The translations under genes and the position numbers were made by a program. Below the pieces are notes generated by a model, which saw only the letters and a program-made list of their open reading frames with translations, made no database searches and was not told the origin of the DNA. Positions 55,494-63,065 of a DNA stretch of 64,000 nt are shown one piece after another. Every line of letters starts with the position of its first letter. Within the stretch, counting starts at the first letter, position 1. The DNA comes from Catalimonadaceae bacterium JC749 (lineage in GTDB: Bacteria > Bacteroidota > Bacteroidia > Cytophagales > Cyclobacteriaceae), in contig JAJNNC010000010.1 of NCBI GenBank assembly GCA_021730635.1, forward strand, positions 1 through 64,000, written 5' to 3'.

Positions 55494-56846
55494 TCAGAAA
55501 CCAAATCCCAGATCCGCCCTGGACAAAGTGTCGTTGTTAGGAAATGCCAACCCTGAGGGAAGCGCATCGGGTGCATAGCGGTTCAGCTGTGGATCGTATA
55601 GTGCATGTTCTATAAAATCCGTGATCTGATCTATTTCTTCTTCCGTAAGCCGCAAAGGGTGGAAGGCATCGGCCAGCTGGCTTTCCGGCACAAGAGGATT
55701 CTGAGATACTGCCCGGTTTTTATATTCAACCACTTCTCTCACAGACTGGAAGGAAGCGCCATGCCCGTAAAAGGGTGAATCTTTCAGGTTATAAAGCTGT
55801 GGTACTTTGAATTTATAGTTGTCTTCCGTCCGTCCGGTAAAGCCACCCCGCCCTCTGTGTTCAGGACTATTGGGCTTGCTCAGGAAAATGTCTGCTCCTA
55901 TCAGATCGTTCATGCCCAACGCATGAAATTCCATACTGTTGAGGGCAGGCCCGTTGTGGCAGGTAGCACACTGCGCTTTACCGAAGAACAGGATAGCGCC
56001 CTGCTTTTGCTGCTGGGTCAATGCACTGCTTTCTCCCCGCAACCACCGCTGAAAGGGAGCCTGATTGGCTAGGACGGTGCGTTCATAGGCGGCAATGGCC
56101 AACCCCATGGTCACTTTGGTGTAACGTTCCTGCACGCCAGTTTTCGGAAAGGCCGCATCAAACATGTGCTGGTAGTTGGTCTGAAAGAACAGGGAAGTAT
56201 CTATTGCCAGGCGATGTACGCCTAAGCCTGCTATGGCTTGGGTTTCCAGCCCTTCAAAACCCAGGACATTGTTTTCCTTAGGCGTGCCGGGTGTCCAGGC
56301 TGCTTCGGTACCTTCATTTACGCCGGTGGCGCCAAACTGTCCGTTCCACAACATGTTGGTCTGGTAAGCGCCATTCAGGATAGAAGGCGAACGGATGGGC
56401 TGTACATCCAGTGAATCCTCAGGACACAACTTGTTGGCTTGCCTTCCTTCCCCTGCCAGGCCAAAACCCTCTCCACCTTCTCCGATACCCTGTTTGCGGT
56501 TGGCCTGAAACCCTGCCTGTACATGATGGCAACTGGCACAGGAATAGGTCAGCATATTCTCAGGCATTTTGGATTTCACGGCTAGTCCTGTTTCGTGAAA
56601 CAATAGTTTACCCAGTGCCACCTTTTCAGGGGTGACCGGGTTTTTGGGGTCCTGCGGAAAACTTTTCAGATCATCGCTGGCAGGCAGTCTGTAAAAACGT
56701 TCTCCCTGGCCTGCGGAAGCCTGTTGTAAAGCTTGTGTTAGCTGCTGGTCCAGCTTATCTTTCTCCTGTAGCATATCCTCTTCCTGCTGGCATCCCATAC
56801 CTGCCAGGAGAAAAGTGAGCATGGTAAGTAAATGGTACTTTTTCAT
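55494..56846 (-). CDS. Di-haem cytochrome c peroxidase-family lipoprotein
   Basis: A 450-residue lipoprotein (lipobox LLAGMGC) with two c-type haem motifs: CASCH in the N-terminal half (TYSCASCHHVQAGFQANR) and CATCH in the C-terminal half (GKAQCATCHNGPALNS). The domain order and length fit the bacterial di-haem peroxidase/MauG family. Such proteins reduce hydrogen peroxide in the periplasm or oxidise a protein partner. It is the last gene of the operon that starts at the SAM methyltransferase and is driven by array E. A stem-loop and two copies of ATTGGTAACC lie in the 140-bp gap before it, so its expression may be adjusted separately. Confidence 0.88.
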   Translation of the reverse strand: MKKYHLLTMLTFLLAGMGCQQEEDMLQEKDKLDQQLTQALQQASAGQGERFYRLPASDDLKSFPQDPKNPVTPEKVALGKLLFHETGLAVKSKMPENMLTYSCASCHHVQAGFQANRKQGIGEGGEGFGLAGEGRQANKLCPEDSLDVQPIRSPSILNGAYQTNMLWNGQFGATGVNEGTEAAWTPGTPKENNVLGFEGLETQAIAGLGVHRLAIDTSLFFQTNYQHMFDAAFPKTGVQERYTKVTMGLAIAAYERTVLANQAPFQRWLRGESSALTQQQKQGAILFFGKAQCATCHNGPALNSMEFHALGMNDLIGADIFLSKPNSPEHRGRGGFTGRTEDNYKFKVPQLYNLKDSPFYGHGASFQSVREVVEYKNRAVSQNPLVPESQLADAFHPLRLTEEEIDQITDFIEHALYDPQLNRYAPDALPSGLAFPNNDTLSRADLGFGF

Positions 56847-56937
56847 AATAAATTGTATTGATGGGATATCAAAGATTGGTAACCCTTGATGAGCTATTGG
56901 TAACCCGGTCCTTCCAGGTGCCTACGCTCTGAGAGTG

Positions 56938-56978
56938 AAATCTTCCCGATCCTGTGCATGACCTTACCGGGAAGATTT
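56938..56978 (-). terminator. Stem-loop inside the five-gene operon
   Basis: A perfect 11-bp inverted repeat (56938-56948 with 56968-56978) with a 19-nt loop, 8 bp after the lipoprotein stop and about 90 bp before the peroxidase start. The minus-strand tail is TTTCACTC, a weak T tract. It could attenuate read-through into the peroxidase gene or protect the upstream mRNA. Confidence 0.5.
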
Positions 56979-56986
56979 CTGTCAGA

Positions 56987-57664
56987 TTATTCTGCCCGGT
57001 ACATAAAGCCAAACTGCTCTACCGCTTTGCCCTCCGGACCTAATTCTCCCCCGTAGATATGGCCATCCAAATGATAAGCGCCTACAATGTGTACCTCATA
57101 TTCATCTAAAAGACAGTCGGTCACACTCCCTAAGAAAGAAAGGTCGCCTTCCGGAACGGTCACCGAATAGGAAACTTTTCCATCGGAGCTGGCGATAAAG
57201 TAACCTTCTGTACCATCATGCGCCCCTGCCACACTCTCTCCGATCTGATGGGCGAAGGTGGGGTCAAAGCCCGGTTCTTCAAAAACCAGCACCCAGACAG
57301 AATAAGTACCGAAGGGTATCAGACCTTCAAGGTCCAGCTTGATCTCGGTGCCCTGTTCAGTACAGGTCATTTTCATTTTGCCTTTTACCGCATCAAACGC
57401 TTCCAGCGTAACAGGATCACCTCCGGGGGTCAGTACCGGATTTCCTTTTCTGCTCTCGAAAACGGGTGCCTCAGGATCTGTAGGGGCATTACCTTCTGCA
57501 TCGGCCAGGAACAGATGTATGGCTTCAATAGAGGAGGTGGTAAAAGAGGCTGTTTCCTCCTCATCCTCCTGGTCTTTTACATGGTCAAAAATGTCTTCCA
57601 GTTTGTGGCAACTGGCTAATACAGTAATGAATGCGATCATGAAGAAATTTACAAATGGTTTCAT
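56987..57664 (-). CDS. Putative lipoprotein of unknown function in the array-E operon
   Basis: A 225-residue protein starting at the ATG at 57664 (MKPFVNFFMIAFITVLASCHK, lipobox VLASC). The mature part is acidic and rich in strands (IHLFLADAEGNAPTDPEAPVFESRKGN, KMTCTEQGTEIKLDLEGLIPFGTYSVWVLVFEEPGFD, VSYSVTVPEGDLSFLGSV). It ends in LLDEYEVHIVGAYHLDGHIYGGELGPEG, so an immunoglobulin- or CHRD-like beta-sandwich is likely. No family could be named. It lies 63 bp after the amino-acid permease gene and before the di-haem peroxidase gene, so it is probably a periplasmic or surface partner of the latter. Confidence 0.65.
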   Translation of the reverse strand: MKPFVNFFMIAFITVLASCHKLEDIFDHVKDQEDEEETASFTTSSIEAIHLFLADAEGNAPTDPEAPVFESRKGNPVLTPGGDPVTLEAFDAVKGKMKMTCTEQGTEIKLDLEGLIPFGTYSVWVLVFEEPGFDPTFAHQIGESVAGAHDGTEGYFIASSDGKVSYSVTVPEGDLSFLGSVTDCLLDEYEVHIVGAYHLDGHIYGGELGPEGKAVEQFGFMYRAE

Positions 57665-57727
57665 AAGTGAATACAATTAAAATGGTTAGAAATAAAAGAG
57701 TGTTCAATTAATAGAATGAGATACTGA

Positions 57728-59137
57728 TCAAATCTTTCGGACTTTAGGTACGGGTCTTTTTTCCTTTTGCAGATGGTACGACAGCCCACTGACCAGCAGG
57801 GTCGTTCCCAGCAGGATCAACGCCCTGGAGCCGTAGTAAGCATGGGTACCTGCAAAAGCATAGTACAACCCGATGGTAGTAATGAGGATGCCTGCCACAG
57901 CCATAGCCGTTACCCAGTTTCCTGCAAAGGCTTTTGGAGCCATGGGATACAGCTTACGCTGAAAAATGACCAGCGTATGAAATACTATATACAGCAGTAT
58001 CCACACATAGGCAGCGGAAAAGATCCAGTCGATCACCTGACTGTTGTAGAGTGCCGGAATCATATAGAGTACAAAGGTGACCACGATGGCTACTACGGGT
58101 GACTGGTACTTAGGATGCAGTTTGGCCACTGGTTTTGAAAGCTTGCCAAATAACAGCTGGTCCTGGGCTATGCTGAACAGCAGCCGGGGCATTGCCGCAT
58201 AAGTGACGGTAAGTGTACCCAGGGTAGCGGCTACGGAAGCCAGGGCCATCAGGTAATACCCTACCAGCCCAAACATCTGATAACCGACCACCAGTTGGGG
58301 AGATTCTCCCTGATGACCAATCTCACTCTTGAGGGCCGCTTGCCATTCCGCCAGCGGTAAAGCGCCGGAGACCCCGATACCCATCACCAGGGAGGTGAGT
58401 AACACTAATACCAGCCCCATCACCAGGCCGCGGGACATGGATCGACTGGGATTTTTCACCTCTTCGGCCAGTGAGCAGGCAAATTCAATCCCGACAAAGC
58501 TCCAGAAAGCCAGTGCCAGGCCGGTGGTGAGTATGCCCTGGCTGCCGGTCCAGAAGTTGCCTTCTCCGTGGGTTTGCAGGTTAGCCCATGACCAGAGTTC
58601 CGTATTCCCCCAGCTTAGAAAGCCTGCCAGTCCGAAGAACCACCGGATGCCCAGCATCAGCAGTAGCAGGCCAAGACTGACCCAGGCTGTGGTACGAATT
58701 CCTAAAATATTTGGAATAATGGCCAGGATAGACAGGCAAAGAATATAAAACTGTAAGGGTATCTCCAGGCCAATCATGGCTTGTAACCCAAAGGCACCTG
58801 CGGCCGCTTCTCCGGCCATGGTCAGGGCAATCATCCCATAGAAGGATAAGCCCAGGAAAACCCCCAGGAATTTTCCGGTATTTCCTTGAAATATCTCCCT
58901 GGCATAGTTATACAAGGCCCCTGCTTTGGGATAGGCCGTGCTGAGTTCGGCAGCCGAGAGCCCTAGCAACAGGTTGATCAGAAAGCCTATCAATACAGCT
59001 ATCACAAAGGAAATTCCCAGGCTGAAATACCCATTGAAATCACTCACCAGAGTGCTCGCTGCTACGACCAGGGCGACACCCGCCACCATTACGTCGCGAG
59101 TACCCAGGCTTTTGGAAAATGTTGTTTTGTTTTTCAT
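57728..59137 (-). CDS. APC-superfamily amino-acid permease
   Basis: A 469-residue inner-membrane transporter with about twelve hydrophobic segments. Typical APC segments are LGTRDVMVAGVALVVAASTLVSDFNGYFSLG near the start, AELSTAYPKAGALYNYAREIF with the conserved Pro-x-Ala-Gly-Ala, and FWSFVGIEFACSLAEEVKNPSRSMSRGL. These fit the amino acid/polyamine/organocation group, resembling ethanolamine or GABA permease-type members. The start follows directly after the alpha/beta-hydrolase gene (61 bp). It is third in the array-E operon. The substrate is unknown; uptake of an amine or amino acid related to the methyltransferase product is a guess. Confidence 0.87.
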   Translation of the reverse strand: MKNKTTFSKSLGTRDVMVAGVALVVAASTLVSDFNGYFSLGISFVIAVLIGFLINLLLGLSAAELSTAYPKAGALYNYAREIFQGNTGKFLGVFLGLSFYGMIALTMAGEAAAGAFGLQAMIGLEIPLQFYILCLSILAIIPNILGIRTTAWVSLGLLLLMLGIRWFFGLAGFLSWGNTELWSWANLQTHGEGNFWTGSQGILTTGLALAFWSFVGIEFACSLAEEVKNPSRSMSRGLVMGLVLVLLTSLVMGIGVSGALPLAEWQAALKSEIGHQGESPQLVVGYQMFGLVGYYLMALASVAATLGTLTVTYAAMPRLLFSIAQDQLLFGKLSKPVAKLHPKYQSPVVAIVVTFVLYMIPALYNSQVIDWIFSAAYVWILLYIVFHTLVIFQRKLYPMAPKAFAGNWVTAMAVAGILITTIGLYYAFAGTHAYYGSRALILLGTTLLVSGLSYHLQKEKRPVPKVRKI

Positions 59138-59198
59138 TACGTTGAATACAAATGGAAGAAATTGTGTGTCGATTGTTACTTAATGATTCTCCTGGCTG

Positions 59199-60134
59199 CT
59201 AATGCTCCGCAGGAGTTGCCCTTCCGGACAGGCCTTGGGTTTCCTGCAGAAATTGCTCAACAGCTGTCAGGCATTCAGGGTACATCAGTATATCCAGATG
59301 ATTGGCCTTCGGGATGACTACCAGCGAGCTGCTGGGCAATTGCTGAAAAGGTGCTATGAAGTCGATCATGGGATCATCGTCGCCAATGATTAGCGCTACC
59401 GGGATGTTGTTCTGCCCGAGTTTCTTTTCGTCAACCTGGAAAAGCGCTTTAAAACCTATCAGGCAGTCTTGCAGTGCCTCATTACTTTGTCCTTCCAGAA
59501 TTTGTTGACTTAAGCTATCCAGTATTTCCTTGGTAGGCACAGGCTGCCTGGTGGACCAATACCACTCGAGCAAAGGATTGATCCCGGATTCGTTGGCCAG
59601 GTATTGTGCTGTTTTCACAAAGACCTGATAAAGCGGATGGGCTTCATAGAACTGCTGCTTTGTTAAAGGAGTACCGCCAACAAGAGCCGCACTTTTTACC
59701 CGATCTTTATGGTTGACCAGTAAATTCCCGATGATAAAGGCACCCATGGAATAACCTACCAGGTGTGCTTTTTCTATTTTCAAATGATCCATCAGGCGAA
59801 TGATATCCTCTTCCATGACTTTGCCATAGCTTTCCACACCGGTAGGTTTATCACTTTGCCCATGCCCCCGGGTATCTATGGCTACGACCTGGTACTTTTC
59901 TGCAAGTTTAGTCATGAAATCAGTCCCTGTAGGGGGTAAGGGTTGCTGAAAACATACCGGAATGTTATCAGTAACGCCATGAATCAGTATGACAGGTTCG
60001 CCGGTGCCGGCGGTCATGTAATGAAGCCTGACATGACCAGACTCAAAATAATGAGACGTCAGCGACTGTCCCAAAGCAGGAATCATTACCCCGAATAGCA
60101 GGAGGGTTCCGAAGAGTTTTATCTTTTTCATCAT
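59199..60134 (-). CDS. Exported alpha/beta hydrolase
   Basis: An exported protein of 311 residues (signal MKKIKLFGTLLLFGVMIPALGQ) with an alpha/beta-hydrolase fold. Visible motifs are the oxyanion segment VILIHGVTDN, the nucleophile elbow GYSMGAF with Ser129, an acidic residue in IIGDDDPMIDF and His in VIPKANHLDILMYPE. This matches the epoxide hydrolase/haloperoxidase-like group without the tyrosines typical of epoxide hydrolases. It lies 25 bp after the methyltransferase gene in the array-E operon. The product is likely periplasmic while the methyltransferase is cytoplasmic, so they do not act on the same pool directly. The substrate is unknown. Confidence 0.85.
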   Translation of the reverse strand: MMKKIKLFGTLLLFGVMIPALGQSLTSHYFESGHVRLHYMTAGTGEPVILIHGVTDNIPVCFQQPLPPTGTDFMTKLAEKYQVVAIDTRGHGQSDKPTGVESYGKVMEEDIIRLMDHLKIEKAHLVGYSMGAFIIGNLLVNHKDRVKSAALVGGTPLTKQQFYEAHPLYQVFVKTAQYLANESGINPLLEWYWSTRQPVPTKEILDSLSQQILEGQSNEALQDCLIGFKALFQVDEKKLGQNNIPVALIIGDDDPMIDFIAPFQQLPSSSLVVIPKANHLDILMYPECLTAVEQFLQETQGLSGRATPAEH

Positions 60135-60159
60135 AAATAAGTAGAAGTGAATGGAGTGA

Positions 60160-61233
60160 TTATTTCCGGATGACGTAATAACGGTTTTGAAAATCCTGTG
60201 GTAACAGATGCTCCCGGATTTCAGAAAACCCTGCTTCTTTCAGCATAACATTCGCTTTTTCACGACCCCACATAGTGCCTAGTCCCATGCCTCCCTGTGC
60301 CAGTGAGACTGTCATGCAGTGCATCGTAGAAACTGTATACAACAAAGGACCAATAGGGTGCTCCATGTTGTTTTCTACCCGGGAAGAAGCGTTTATGTCT
60401 ACCATCAGATAATAACCTCCTGCTTTCAGCGCCTGGTACACCCCTGCCAATACATTGTCGGGTCGTGCCTGATCATGGATAGCATCAAAAGCGGTGATAA
60501 AATCAAAGGGTTGCTCTGGCTGAAAATACGTCAGATCGCGCTGCTCAAAGTAAACATTGGTCAGTCCCTGTGCCTGGGCTTCTCGCCGGGCATTAACCAG
60601 GGGTTCTTCACACAGGTCATAGCCCACAAAGGTGCTGGCCGGGAAATGTTTTGCCATCAGATTAAGGGCTCTTCCGCTGCCGCATCCGATATCGAGTACC
60701 CGAATTCCTGCGGTCAGTTTTTCTTTAATATTGGGTACCAGAGGAAGCACCTCATTGATCAGGGAAGAGATTACGGCCAACCCGCTGTCTTCCACCATCA
60801 CTTCGTGAAAGCGGTTATACTGTTCGTAGGGTACGCCACCCCCTTCATAAAAGCAGCGCACCACAGCATCTTCCACATAAGCCAGCACCGGAATGTATTG
60901 TGCCAGAACGCCTACGTTATTGGATCCTGCTTTCCGGGTCAGGTAGGCCGCATGCTCAGACGGGAGCTCGTACGTTTGGTCTTTTGGATTGAACATAACG
61001 ATCTTTCCCGTTACCATAGCACCCAGCCATTCCCGCACGTAGCGTTCCTGCAACCCTGCCTTTTGGGCGATGACTTCACTGGTTGCCGGTGGAAGTTTGT
61101 CCATGGTATCAAATAAGCGGGTACGATGACCCACAGAAATCATCAGCGACAAAGCACCCTGATTCATGATACCTATTAATTGTTCGCCGAAAGCTTCGGC
61201 TTTTGTGGTGTCAAAAGAACATAGTTTACACAT
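60160..61233 (-). CDS. SAM-dependent methyltransferase with winged-helix N-terminal domain
   Basis: A 357-residue cytoplasmic methyltransferase. The N-terminal 100 residues form a winged-helix dimerisation domain (ALSLMISVGHRTRLFDTMDKLPPATSEVIAQKAGLQERYVREWLGAMV). The class I Rossmann domain follows with motif I VLDIGCGSGRALNLMAKHFP, then FVGYDLCEE and FDFITAFDAIHDQARP. This matches the Rv2258c-like group, whose members methylate small metabolites; the real substrate is unknown. The N-terminus MCKLCSFD has a CxxC pair. It is the first gene of a five-gene operon (methyltransferase, hydrolase, permease, lipoprotein, di-haem peroxidase) controlled by array E, with the shared leader motif at 61243-61266. 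Confidence 0.87.
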   Translation of the reverse strand: MCKLCSFDTTKAEAFGEQLIGIMNQGALSLMISVGHRTRLFDTMDKLPPATSEVIAQKAGLQERYVREWLGAMVTGKIVMFNPKDQTYELPSEHAAYLTRKAGSNNVGVLAQYIPVLAYVEDAVVRCFYEGGGVPYEQYNRFHEVMVEDSGLAVISSLINEVLPLVPNIKEKLTAGIRVLDIGCGSGRALNLMAKHFPASTFVGYDLCEEPLVNARREAQAQGLTNVYFEQRDLTYFQPEQPFDFITAFDAIHDQARPDNVLAGVYQALKAGGYYLMVDINASSRVENNMEHPIGPLLYTVSTMHCMTVSLAQGGMGLGTMWGREKANVMLKEAGFSEIREHLLPQDFQNRYYVIRK

Positions 61234-61242
61234 AATACTTAA

Positions 61243-61266
61243 TCAGTTGAGTTATTGAAGAAATTT
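61243..61266 (-). promoter_or_regulatory. Shared leader motif before the methyltransferase gene
   Basis: On the minus strand, between the -7 element at 61286-61293 and the start at 61233, the leader reads AAATTTCTTCAATAACTCAA and CTGATT. It is the same leader sequence found before the starts at 61851, 62277 (with an insertion) and 53950. Confidence 0.5.
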
Positions 61267-61285
61267 ATTATTCGTAAGCGTTACA

Positions 61286-61378
61286 CAAAGGTAAGGCAGA
61301 GAATAGCAAAGCGTAAAATGTAAAGGGTGAACAATAGGTAAACCTACTTTACGAATCGGGTAGACAATGAGTGGACAA
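61286..61378 (-). promoter_or_regulatory. Operator array E and -7 element, minus strand
   Basis: Minus-strand repeats, farthest first: TTGTCCACT (61370-61378), TTGTCTACC (61359-61367), AGGTTTACC (61337-61345) and TTGTTCACC (61326-61334). Spacing is 11-22-11. The last repeat ends 32 bp before TACCTTTG (61286-61293), which lies about 53 bp before the methyltransferase start. It drives the longest operon of the candidate regulon. Confidence 0.78.
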
Positions 61379-61682
61379 TTGCCTGTTTTATGACTTTTAT
61401 GCCTTTACAGGCTTGATTTGATGGCAAGTTCTGAAAATTTTGTCATCCGGAAATGCATTTTTAAAGAGAAAGGCGATGGCTTGTCAAGCTTGTATTCTGA
61501 TCCGGTGAAAGAGGTCAGAGAGGAATGTAAATAGCAGGTTGCGGAGAAAAGTCCGGAGCGTAAATACAGGAAGTGTTTGTCGGGTGAAAGTACATCAATA
61601 ATGATGGGAATAAAGTGAAAAGCAGGCTTTTGCTACTGGGATAAAAAGTGCCTTTTAGCGTACCAATGGCAAAAATGCCAAA
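61379..61682. other. Gap between divergent arrays E and F
   Basis: About 300 bases between the two arrays, which face away from each other. A 37-codon plus-strand frame from the ATG at 61421 to 61534 (beginning MASSENFVIRKCIF) has some coding character but no promoter element of its own. Nothing else was recognised. Confidence 0.35.
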
Positions 61683-61775
61683 TTGTCTACTTGTTGTCTA
61701 CCCGGAAAAAGAAGCTTGTTGACTTATTGTTGACCCGAAAAATTTTAAGATAGGTTACGTTCATCGCTATCTTTG
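61683..61775 (+). promoter_or_regulatory. Operator array F and -7 element, plus strand
   Basis: Repeats TTGTCTACT (61683-61691), TTGTCTACC (61694-61702), TTGTTGACT (61716-61724) and TTGTTGACC (61727-61735), the clearest copy of the array. Spacing is 11-22-11, and the last repeat ends 32 bp before TATCTTTG (61768-61775). It drives a short ORF at 61851 that may be frameshifted. Confidence 0.8.
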
Positions 61776-61793
61776 TGACAAATAAAATAAAAA

Positions 61794-61821
61794 GACCCGA
61801 CTATCACCGAATAGTAGGGTC
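61794..61821 (+). other. Hairpin in the array-F leader
   Basis: Arms 61794-61804 and 61811-61821 pair over 11 positions with one G-A mismatch around a 6-nt loop. It lies in the leader of the short ORF at 61851. The tail (AATAAAAATTT) is not a strong terminator, so it may protect the transcript or attenuate it. Confidence 0.45.
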
Positions 61822-61830
61822 AATAAAAAT

Positions 61831-61850
61831 TTCTTCAATGATTCAACTTA
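61831..61850 (+). promoter_or_regulatory. Shared leader motif before the array-F ORF
   Basis: The 20 nt directly before the ATG at 61851 read TTCTTCAATGATTCAACTTA. This is the clearest copy of the leader motif also found before the starts at 61233, 62277 and 53950. Confidence 0.55.
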
Positions 61851-62125
61851 ATGCGTAAAAGTACTGCGAATTCTGGTAAAAAACAAAAATTAATCAGACA
61901 AAAGTTATGGGCTGTATCCAATAGTTTTCTGTGGTCGCTGCTCTCCTGTTTGGAAGCGGAATTACTTTCTGTTTCTGGTCCGATCAGGAAAAGCCCACTT
62001 CCGGCGTAGCGTATCCTTTGAGAGCCGGCCTGCTGACAAAAAGCGGATGTCTGTCTTTCCACCTGACAAAGCGTGCGTGGTATTCAGCCAAAGGGTGTCT
62101 TTATAATTGCCTGATAATCAGATAG
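61851..62125 (+). pseudogene. Short ORF under array F, probably frameshifted
   Basis: The ATG at 61851 follows the shared leader directly and opens a frame of 52 residues (MRKSTANSGKKQKLIRQKLW, then AVSNSFLWSLLSCLEAELL) that stops at 62007-62009. One base out of frame, the reading from about 61931 continues VAALLFGSGITFCFWSDQEK and PTSGVAYPLRAGLLTKSG, with a clear membrane-like segment, to 62125. A basic N-terminus followed by a membrane segment in the other frame suggests a small membrane protein of about 90 residues broken by one frameshift. The first frame alone could also be the true product. Confidence 0.4.
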
Positions 62126-62134
62126 TGGCAATGA

Positions 62135-62227
62135 ATGTATACTTTTTGTCTACCTGCTGGGGAAAGGCTGTAAACTTATTGTTCACCTGTTAAATTTTAT
62201 GATACGGGAGCAGCCTCCTTACCTTTG
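62135..62227 (+). promoter_or_regulatory. Operator array G and -7 element, plus strand
   Basis: Repeats ATGTATACT (62135-62143), TTGTCTACC (62146-62154), CTGTAAACT (62168-62176) and TTGTTCACC (62179-62187). Spacing is 11-22-11, and the last repeat ends 32 bp before TACCTTTG (62220-62227). Repeat-to-repeat and repeat-to-promoter distances are identical to arrays E and F. A split copy of the leader motif (62236-62264) precedes the lipoprotein start at 62277. Confidence 0.8.
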
Positions 62228-62276
62228 CTCCTGTTCATTTCTTCAATAATTATGTTTCAACTTAACGATTAAAAAA

Positions 62277-63065
62277 ATGCAAAGTGTTAAAAATTACCTG
62301 TTGTTTATCGTTGCCGTAGGGCACATGTTGTTCTTTGCCGCCTGTGATGATGAAGAAGGGCAGCCTGCTCCCTCTGACGACGCTTCAGTGGAAGTAAAAT
62401 TATCCAGTAACACTACCCTGGACAACTTCCTGGTAGACGAAGCAGGCCGCACGCTCTACCTCTTTACCAAAGATGTGCAGGGCAGCAGTGTTTGTCTGGA
62501 AGGCTGCCTTGCCTCCTGGCCTGTTTTCTTTGCCGAAGAGATTCAGGAAGGGGCAGGCTTAGCAGCCGCTGACTTTGGCACCATTACCCGTACCGACGGG
62601 CAGCGGCAAACAACTTACAAAGGTTGGCCACTGTATTACTATGCGGGCGACAACCAGGCTGGCGATACCAATGGAGAAGGTATCGGAGAAGTATGGTTTG
62701 TAGCCAAGCCCGATTATACCCTGATGTTGGCTGACCAAAAGGTAGAGCCTTTTGCCGACCCAACGACCAAATACATTGTGGACCCGCAGGGACGTACCTT
62801 GTATTATTTTCTGAAGGATGAGGAAAATGTCAGTAACTGCAACGGAGGTTGTCTTTCAGCCTGGCCGGCCTTTGAAGATATAGAAGACCTGATCATTCCT
62901 TCTACGTTGGACAAAGCCAAGTTCAGTGTGATTACTCGCACTGATGGAGCGAAGCAACTGGCCTATAAAGGAAGAGCGATGTATTTCTTTGCCCAGGATA
63001 ATGCACGGGGAGAAACCAAAGGACAAACTGTCAATGACTGGACTATTTCGCGCCTGGAATGGTGA
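62277..63065 (+). CDS. COG4315-type lipoprotein with two repeat units
   Basis: A 262-residue lipoprotein (lipobox MLFFAAC) with two copies of the predicted-lipoprotein repeat of the COG4315 type. Each has a Y-x-[FWY]-x-x-D motif and a CxxGC-x4-WP motif. Copy one reads GRTLYLFTKDVQGSSVCLEGCLASWPVF; copy two reads GRTLYYFLKDEENVSNCNGGCLSAWPAF. Each is followed by ITRTDG..Q..YKG..(L/M)Y(Y/F)(Y/F)A.DN. The function of the family is not settled; redox or metal-related roles have been proposed because of the paired cysteines. It is the first gene of the array-G operon, overlapping the next gene by 7 bp. Confidence 0.88.
   Translation: MQSVKNYLLFIVAVGHMLFFAACDDEEGQPAPSDDASVEVKLSSNTTLDNFLVDEAGRTLYLFTKDVQGSSVCLEGCLASWPVFFAEEIQEGAGLAAADFGTITRTDGQRQTTYKGWPLYYYAGDNQAGDTNGEGIGEVWFVAKPDYTLMLADQKVEPFADPTTKYIVDPQGRTLYYFLKDEENVSNCNGGCLSAWPAFEDIEDLIIPSTLDKAKFSVITRTDGAKQLAYKGRAMYFFAQDNARGETKGQTVNDWTISRLEW

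Noticed and set aside
60319-61116. Long plus-strand frame of 265 codons
   Set aside because: It is antisense to the SAM methyltransferase gene, whose motif I and winged-helix domain are intact.
61421-61534. A 37-codon plus-strand frame between arrays E and F
   Set aside because: Some coding character, but no promoter, leader motif or family; too short to support.
49491-62227. Arrays as LytTR-type binding sites
   Set aside because: LytTR regulators bind two 9-bp repeats about 21-22 bp apart with a different core; the 11-bp pairs and the NTGTNNACY core do not fit, and no LytTR protein is encoded here.
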